A DNA stretch of 9,890 nt from contig JASHXO010000249.1 of assembly GCA_030043495.1 (NCBI GenBank), forward strand, positions 1 to 9,890. The letters run 5' to 3'. Each line of letters begins with the position of its first letter. Within the stretch, counting starts at the first letter, position 1. Of the stretch, positions 5,810 through 9,890 are shown piece after piece. The notes under the pieces are model-generated. The model did no database searches. It was not told the DNA's origin and saw only the letters and a program-made list of their open reading frames with translations. Source of the stretch: Candidatus Rhabdochlamydia sp. GTDB taxonomy: Bacteria > Chlamydiota > Chlamydiia > Chlamydiales > Rhabdochlamydiaceae. Position numbers and translations under genes: made by a program.

Positions 5810-7579
5810 ATGCTTTCACAGAAATTAAAGAATTTCGCGAAGAAATTAGCAGTCTTAGCACTTTTACTCAGTAAAAAAAATCATTTAAAACTATTGGGTT
5901 GGTTTACTAGGCTGCCTCTTTTAATCATCTTTTTGTTTGCTGGAGACAGATCTTATCGACTGTTTTCAAATTCAAAAAAAGACAAGCGTTTAAAGACGAG
6001 AAAAACTTCCTGTTTTTCCCAATTGTCATTGAAACTTTTTTTCGCACGGGCCATTTCAGGTGACAAATCGACAACGGCAAAACAGTTTGCAGCCATTTTA
6101 TCCAACACGAAGCCAACCTCCGAAGTTCAATATGAACTTATGAATCACTTTATGATCTCAGGACGTTTAGATTTGGCGAAGGAGGTGGCAATTCATCTCA
6201 TTAAGATGAAGCCAGATAAATTTATTTTGGAAAAATCCTTAGGAATTCATCGGCAAACAGGGATTATCTGCTTTCTGCTTGGCCAAAATCAAGAAGCTAA
6301 CCACTATTTGAGGCTTGCAGGAGAAATTCGAAAATCCTATCGTAAACCAAGCACCCCCACAAAATATCGCATTTTATCTCCGGATTGGTTTGTGGCCATT
6401 GGCCATATTGCAACGTTGGACTATTATCTCAAGTTGAAGTGCCTTTCCAGTCAAAATGATCTTCGCATTGTGGCGCCCCCGCATGAAAACGTAGGCTGCG
6501 CATCCGATATGCTGCGCAAGTTTTCCACACTAGGAATATCCGTCGTGAGTTTCAATGAATTGCCCTATGATTATGATCAATGGGCCAAAGACAATCACGA
6601 ACCGCGGTGGCACCAGCTTTCTGATCTGGAAAAAGAAGCAATCACCGATAATTTCTGGGAGTACGAATTTTCAGATGGGACTATTTTAGGTTATTCCCAT
6701 GCCACCTCCCGCATTCAGAAAAAGTGGGAACAAAGTGGACTTCCTCCATTGCTTCAGGTTACGCAGGATGAGAAAAATTGGCTTGATGCTTTTCTTAGGA
6801 AACTTGGGCTGCCTGCGGACGCCTGGTTTGTATGTGTACACGTTCGGGAAACAGGTTTCCATCAGAAGTGGAACTCCATATATCCGTCTATGCGCGATGC
6901 AAATATTGAGGACTATTATCCAGCGATCCAAGAAATTGTGAATGCTGGAGGATGGGTATTGCGCATGGGAGATCCGAGTATGAGGAAGATTCCGCCGATG
7001 CACAATGTGATTGACTATGCTCATAGTCCTCATCGGACCTCCCTCGCTGATTTGTTGCTTGCTGCAAGTTGCCGGTTTTTCTTGGGCACTAATTCAGGAT
7101 TTGCCACAATTCCAGCTATCTATGGCACTCCTTGTGCATTGAGCAATTGGGTGCATATTGGCTGGCCTTTATGGCCAAGCCAGGACTTAATGATCTGCAA
7201 ACTATTTCGAGAGAAGGCAACGCAACGGCTTTTATCCCTGGAGGAAATTTTTAAACAAAATTTAGCATTTCTCCAAAATTGGAGTGATCTTCCTGTAAGC
7301 GTTGAACTGATCGACAATTCATCAGACGATATCCGCCAATTAACTCTGGAGATGCTGTCATGTTTTGGTACCAATAAACGTGCTTTGCAGGATATTGGTG
7401 CCCCAAAGGAATTTCATACTCAATATGAAGAGCTCGCGAAATGTTATGATACATATGTCGGTAGTCGATTTGCAGGATCGTTTGTCAAGAACTATCCTAA
7501 GGTTTTTAATTTCTATAAAACTGAAGAATTAACAGAAGCAATGGAAAACAAAGACTTTGAGAGGGTGTTGCTGAATTAG
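5810..7579 (+). CDS. Putative glycosyltransferase, TIGR04372-like
   Basis: The 589-residue protein resembles the TIGR04372 group of putative glycosyltransferases found in surface-glycan clusters. Residues 1-65 are very basic, with a short hydrophobic stretch (LPLLIIFLFAG, 35-45) that may sit on the inner membrane. Residues 75-175 look like a helical, TPR-like region. The catalytic part spans about 185-480. It has FVCVHVRETGF (340-350; H344, R346), GGWVLRMGDPSM (380-391) and FFLGTNSGFATIPAIYGTP (423-441). This layout recalls GT-B enzymes of the fucosyltransferase type, with an HxR motif and a late nucleotide-sugar loop, but that is inference. A C-terminal extension of about 100 residues has no recognised motif. 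The ATG at 5810 follows AGGAAG (5792-5797) at a long 12-base spacing. It may transfer the methylated sugar made by its neighbours; donor and acceptor are unknown. Confidence 0.75.
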   Translation: MLSQKLKNFAKKLAVLALLLSKKNHLKLLGWFTRLPLLIIFLFAGDRSYRLFSNSKKDKRLKTRKTSCFSQLSLKLFFARAISGDKSTTAKQFAAILSNTKPTSEVQYELMNHFMISGRLDLAKEVAIHLIKMKPDKFILEKSLGIHRQTGIICFLLGQNQEANHYLRLAGEIRKSYRKPSTPTKYRILSPDWFVAIGHIATLDYYLKLKCLSSQNDLRIVAPPHENVGCASDMLRKFSTLGISVVSFNELPYDYDQWAKDNHEPRWHQLSDLEKEAITDNFWEYEFSDGTILGYSHATSRIQKKWEQSGLPPLLQVTQDEKNWLDAFLRKLGLPADAWFVCVHVRETGFHQKWNSIYPSMRDANIEDYYPAIQEIVNAGGWVLRMGDPSMRKIPPMHNVIDYAHSPHRTSLADLLLAASCRFFLGTNSGFATIPAIYGTPCALSNWVHIGWPLWPSQDLMICKLFREKATQRLLSLEEIFKQNLAFLQNWSDLPVSVELIDNSSDDIRQLTLEMLSCFGTNKRALQDIGAPKEFHTQYEELAKCYDTYVGSRFAGSFVKNYPKVFNFYKTEELTEAMENKDFERVLLN

Positions 7580-7595
7580 TGCTTCGGTGCTTTTT
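7578..7595 (+). terminator. Weak hairpin with UUCG tetraloop and T-run
   Basis: AGTGC (7578-7582) can pair with GTGCT (7587-7591) through three Watson-Crick and two G-U pairs, closing a C(UUCG)G tetraloop. A run of five T begins at 7591, the first being in the stem. The stem starts inside the TAG stop of the putative glycosyltransferase. The UUCG loop is very stable, but the stem is short and wobble-rich, so this is at best a leaky terminator or attenuator. Confidence 0.33.
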
Positions 7596-7622
7596 CAAAA
7601 TAGACCTTTTTCAAATATAGGC
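7590..7622 (+). repeat. Imperfect tandem repeat, 16-base unit
   Basis: CTTTTTCAAAATAGAC (7590-7605) is followed directly by CTTTTTCAAATATAGGC (7606-7622); the first ten bases are identical. It fills most of the gap before the HldE-like gene. A poor promoter could be read across it (TTTTCA at 7592-7597, TATAGG at 7616-7621, 18-base spacing). The end of unit 2 supplies the AGG (7619-7621), which is the only Shine-Dalgarno-like sequence for the next gene. Confidence 0.5.
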
Positions 7623-7628
7623 ATTTGA

Positions 7629-9110
7629 GTGAATAAAGAAGCGAAGTCCTTGGCAAAGAAAATTAGAAGCAAATTAAAAAAAGGCCAGAAAGTTGCCTTC
7701 GTTTCAGGCAATTTCAATGTTGTCCATCCGGGACATATTCGATTATTGAATTTTGCCGCCGAATGCGCAGACTATTTAGTTATCGGGATTAATCCTGATG
7801 GGCATCCTGATGTGTTTGTTCCGCAAGAGCTTCGCCTAGGAGCAATCAAAGCCATAACACTTGTCGATTTTGCTTTCATTTTAAACATGCCTCTGACCGA
7901 GTTGATCTCATGTTTAAAGCCTGAGATTGTTGTTAAAGGCAAAGAGCATGAATCGGGATTGAACGCAGAGAAAACCGTTGTGGAAAGTTATGGAGGCCAA
8001 TTGATCTTTGCTTCAGGTGAGATCTGGTTTTCAAATTTAAATTACTTAAAAAATGAGCTGCAAAAAGTTGCTTTGCCATCGATTAATAAACCTACCGTAT
8101 ATTTGCAAAGACACTCTACTGACATCAAAAAATTATCCAAAATTGTAGACCGTTTTCCCAATTTAAACATTGTGGTTTTGGGGGATTTAATCGTCGATGA
8201 GTATGTTTTTTGTGATCCTCTAGGGATGTCACAAGAAGATCCGACTATCGTTGTGACTCCCATTAAGCGTGATCGTTTTATCGGAGGAGCCGGCATTGTT
8301 TCTGCCCATGCGAAAAGCTTAGGTTCAGAAGTCAAATATTTCGGAGTTGTTGGTAATGATGAAACAGCTCATTTTGCGCGCGGTAGGCTAAAAGAGTATG
8401 GTGTCAACGCCAATTTAATTGTGGATGAAAGCAGGCCTACAACTTTGAAACAACGATTTCGCACCAAGGGGAAAACTCTTCTGCGTGTTTCCGAACTTCG
8501 CCAGCATGACATTAGCCATGAATTGCAAGTAAAAATGCTATCTGATGTCATGAAGACCCTTGAAAATGCAGATCTTGTTGTTTTTTCAGATTTTAGTTAC
8601 GGCTGTTTGCCTCAACCACTTGTCAACCAAGTCATTGAATTCTGCGCCCAGCGCAAAACCCCGATGGTGGCAGACAGTCAATCCTCCTCTCAGATTGGGG
8701 ACATTGCACGTTTTAAAAATATGTTATTAATTACTCCTACGGAACGCGAAGCGAGATTAGCAATTCGAGATACTCATTCGGGATTGATCGCTGTTGCCGA
8801 CTTATTGAGAAATCATACTAAAGCACAGCATGTCTTCATTACCTTGGGTTCCGAAGGCCTGCTTATCTACTCCCCTCAAAATGGCATCAATGAAGCACAC
8901 ACAGATGAGCTGCCTGTTTTCAACCCCCATCCGAAAGATTTGGCCGGAGCAGGCGATTGCCTTTTGATCTGCTCCGCAATGGCGTTGGCAATAGGCGCCA
9001 GCATTTGGGAGAGTGCATACCTTGGATCGATTGCCGCCGCATGCCAAGTAAGTCGTGTGGGGAATTTACCCTTGGAGCGGGCGGAATTAAAAAAGGAACT
9101 TATCGTTTGA
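7629..9110 (+). CDS. HldE-like bifunctional nucleotidyltransferase/PfkB sugar kinase, inverted domain order
   Basis: The 493-residue protein joins the two activities of ADP-heptose synthesis, sugar-phosphate kinase and sugar-1-phosphate nucleotidyltransferase, but in the order opposite to E. coli HldE. Residues 20-145 form the nucleotidyltransferase, with H33-x-x-H36 (VHPGH), PQELRLGAIKAI at 65-76 and KPEIVVKGKEHE at 97-108, aligning with the RfaE domain II pattern. Residues 178-490 form a PfkB kinase, with LGDLIVDEYVF (184-194), SQEDPTIVV (201-209), GGAG (219-222), TLLRVSEL (283-290) and the anion-hole/catalytic-base motif GAGD (440-443, D443). Two signatures differ: the usual G-x-F-D before HxGH is GNFN, and the Asn expected after GGA in the kinase appears to be I223. 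The start is GTG at 7629, because an in-frame TGA lies directly upstream; AGG at 7619-7621 is a weak ribosome-binding site. A heptose substrate is likely but not certain. Confidence 0.85.
   Translation: MNKEAKSLAKKIRSKLKKGQKVAFVSGNFNVVHPGHIRLLNFAAECADYLVIGINPDGHPDVFVPQELRLGAIKAITLVDFAFILNMPLTELISCLKPEIVVKGKEHESGLNAEKTVVESYGGQLIFASGEIWFSNLNYLKNELQKVALPSINKPTVYLQRHSTDIKKLSKIVDRFPNLNIVVLGDLIVDEYVFCDPLGMSQEDPTIVVTPIKRDRFIGGAGIVSAHAKSLGSEVKYFGVVGNDETAHFARGRLKEYGVNANLIVDESRPTTLKQRFRTKGKTLLRVSELRQHDISHELQVKMLSDVMKTLENADLVVFSDFSYGCLPQPLVNQVIEFCAQRKTPMVADSQSSSQIGDIARFKNMLLITPTEREARLAIRDTHSGLIAVADLLRNHTKAQHVFITLGSEGLLIYSPQNGINEAHTDELPVFNPHPKDLAGAGDCLLICSAMALAIGASIWESAYLGSIAAACQVSRVGNLPLERAELKKELIV
9092..9097 (+). 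promoter_or_regulatory. Ribosome-binding site fixing a TTG start
   Basis: AAAGGA lies nine bases before the TTG at 9107, inside the 3' end of the HldE-like gene. It is among the clearest Shine-Dalgarno sequences in the window. It supports starting the next protein at the TTG, which places the LAAGLGTRLRP motif at residue 7, as the family requires. Confidence 0.65.
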
Positions 9111-9808
9111 AAGCTCTATTGCTGGCCGCCGGGTTAGGAACTCGTTTAAGACCGATCACAGCCAACTTGCCAAAATGTCTTGTACCTATTCTTGGCAAGC
9201 CCCTGCTAGCTTATTGGCTGGAAATATTGATACAAAACGGGATAGAACACGTTTTCGTAAATACCCATTATTTGCCAGACATGGTCAATTCCTTTGTAGG
9301 GTCTCATCCCTATCGAGAAAAAGTCACCCTCGTCCATGAAGAAGTTCTGCTTGGGACCGCCGGGACTATTTTAAAAAATCGACATGGGTTGGAACAAGAA
9401 TCATTTCTTATGGCACACGCAGATAATTTAACGCGATTCGATGTACAAGCATTTATACAAGCTCATGAACTACGGAAGCCTGGTGTTGAGATGACAATGA
9501 TGACCTTTGAAACCGATATGCCGCAAAATTGCGGAATTGTTGAATTAGATGAAAATGATATTGTTATCAAATTTTATGAAAAAGTCTTCAGTCCTCCAAG
9601 CAACCATGCTAATGCAGCTGTCTATATTCTCGAGCCAACAATCATTAAATTTTTACAATCGTTAAATCGAGAGATCATCGATTTTAGTCGTGAAGTCATT
9701 CCTAACTACATGTCTCAGATTCAAATCTTTCGGAATACTGATTATCATCGCGACATCGGCACACCAGAAAGCTTACATTTGGCAGAGGATGAGTTTGTTA
9801 ATATTTAA
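9107..9808 (+). CDS. Sugar-1-phosphate nucleotidyltransferase (HddC / mannose-1-phosphate guanylyltransferase-like)
   Basis: The 233-residue protein has the NTP_transferase fold and would couple a sugar-1-phosphate with an NTP to give an NDP-sugar plus pyrophosphate. Visible motifs are LLAAGLGTRLRPIT (5-18) for nucleotide binding, PKCLVPILGKPLL (22-34), HADN (104-107, D106 as a metal ligand), FYEK (156-159), NAAVYIL (169-175) and DIGTPESL (216-223, second metal region). It lacks the left-handed beta-helix of longer family members. It best resembles HddC-like D-glycero-D-manno-heptose-1-phosphate guanylyltransferases and short mannose-1-phosphate guanylyltransferases; sequence alone does not settle the base or sugar. 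The frame is open from an ATG at 8957, but that start would add 50 residues overlapping the previous gene. The TTG at 9107 overlaps that gene's TGA by four bases (TTGA) and has a good Shine-Dalgarno sequence, so the two are translationally coupled. Confidence 0.87.
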   Translation: MKALLLAAGLGTRLRPITANLPKCLVPILGKPLLAYWLEILIQNGIEHVFVNTHYLPDMVNSFVGSHPYREKVTLVHEEVLLGTAGTILKNRHGLEQESFLMAHADNLTRFDVQAFIQAHELRKPGVEMTMMTFETDMPQNCGIVELDENDIVIKFYEKVFSPPSNHANAAVYILEPTIIKFLQSLNREIIDFSREVIPNYMSQIQIFRNTDYHRDIGTPESLHLAEDEFVNI

Positions 9809-9820
9809 ACGAGGGTTGCA

Positions 9821-9890
9821 ATGAAAAAATGGCTTCATCTCTTTTGTATGCTTTTGCTGACAACAATTTTATGTGCAGAAGAAATGTGTT
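9821..9890 (+). CDS. Secreted or periplasmic protein, N-terminal fragment
   Basis: A new gene begins at the ATG at 9821, five bases after GAGGG (9811-9815), and runs off the window after 23 codons. The residues look like a signal peptide: MKK, a hydrophobic core LFCMLLLTTIL, then CAEE. Cleavage by signal peptidase I after A19 is plausible. C18 does not fit a lipobox well, because Leu precedes it, so a lipoprotein is less likely. It starts 12 bases after the nucleotidyltransferase stop and may be cotranscribed. The function cannot be judged from this fragment. Confidence 0.75.
   Translation, partial: MKKWLHLFCMLLLTTILCAEEMC

Noticed and set aside
6686..7033. Minus-strand open frame of 115 codons inside the glycosyltransferase gene
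   Set aside because: It is antisense to a region with clear conserved motifs and has no recognisable domain or start signal. The other minus-strand frames of 60-97 codons were rejected for the same reason.
8957..9106. ATG start giving a 283-residue nucleotidyltransferase
   Set aside because: The 50 extra residues are an out-of-frame reading of the well-supported PfkB domain. The family's GxGTRLRP motif lies near the N-terminus, which fits the TTG at 9107.

Overview
The window is a compact, single-strand (+) gene cluster of the kind that builds and decorates a bacterial surface polysaccharide (LPS O-antigen, capsule or glycoprotein glycan). It holds nine complete genes, the probable last codons of a gene entering from the left, and the first 23 codons of a secreted protein leaving on the right. 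I see no tRNA, rRNA, CRISPR array, transposase or attachment site. The heptose-kinase-like and sugar-nucleotidyltransferase genes suggest a Gram-negative host. Base composition is moderate to low in G+C, and Shine-Dalgarno signals are clear at only a few genes. An environmental chlamydia or another LPS-bearing aquatic or host-associated bacterium would fit, but nothing here fixes the taxon.

Left region (78-3325). Four small enzymes follow each other within 0-15 bases: a class I SAM methyltransferase, a zinc-type medium-chain dehydrogenase without the structural-zinc cysteines, a PhyH-type Fe(II)/2-oxoglutarate dioxygenase and a divergent short-chain dehydrogenase. Together they look like a tailoring module (methylation, hydroxylation and two redox steps) for a sugar or a small group attached to one. 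The substrate cannot be read from sequence.

Middle region (3352-7579). A C-methyltransferase of the TylC3/TcaB9 deoxysugar type has its full catalytic residue set. It is followed by a second class I methyltransferase and by a large TIGR04372-like putative glycosyltransferase. These probably make a C-branched and otherwise methylated sugar and transfer it.

Right region (7629-9808). A bifunctional HldE-like protein has its domains in reverse order compared with E. coli (nucleotidyltransferase first, PfkB kinase second). Its stop codon overlaps the TTG start of a sugar-1-phosphate nucleotidyltransferase. These two genes supply activated sugar. The 49-base gap before them is the longest in the cluster. 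It holds a weak terminator-like hairpin and a 16-base tandem repeat, so it may be a transcription or attenuation boundary.

The most unusual points are the four-gene tailoring module, the inverted HldE protein with altered signature residues in both domains, the branched-sugar methyltransferase without its partner genes, and hairpins that begin exactly on stop codons at three gene junctions.
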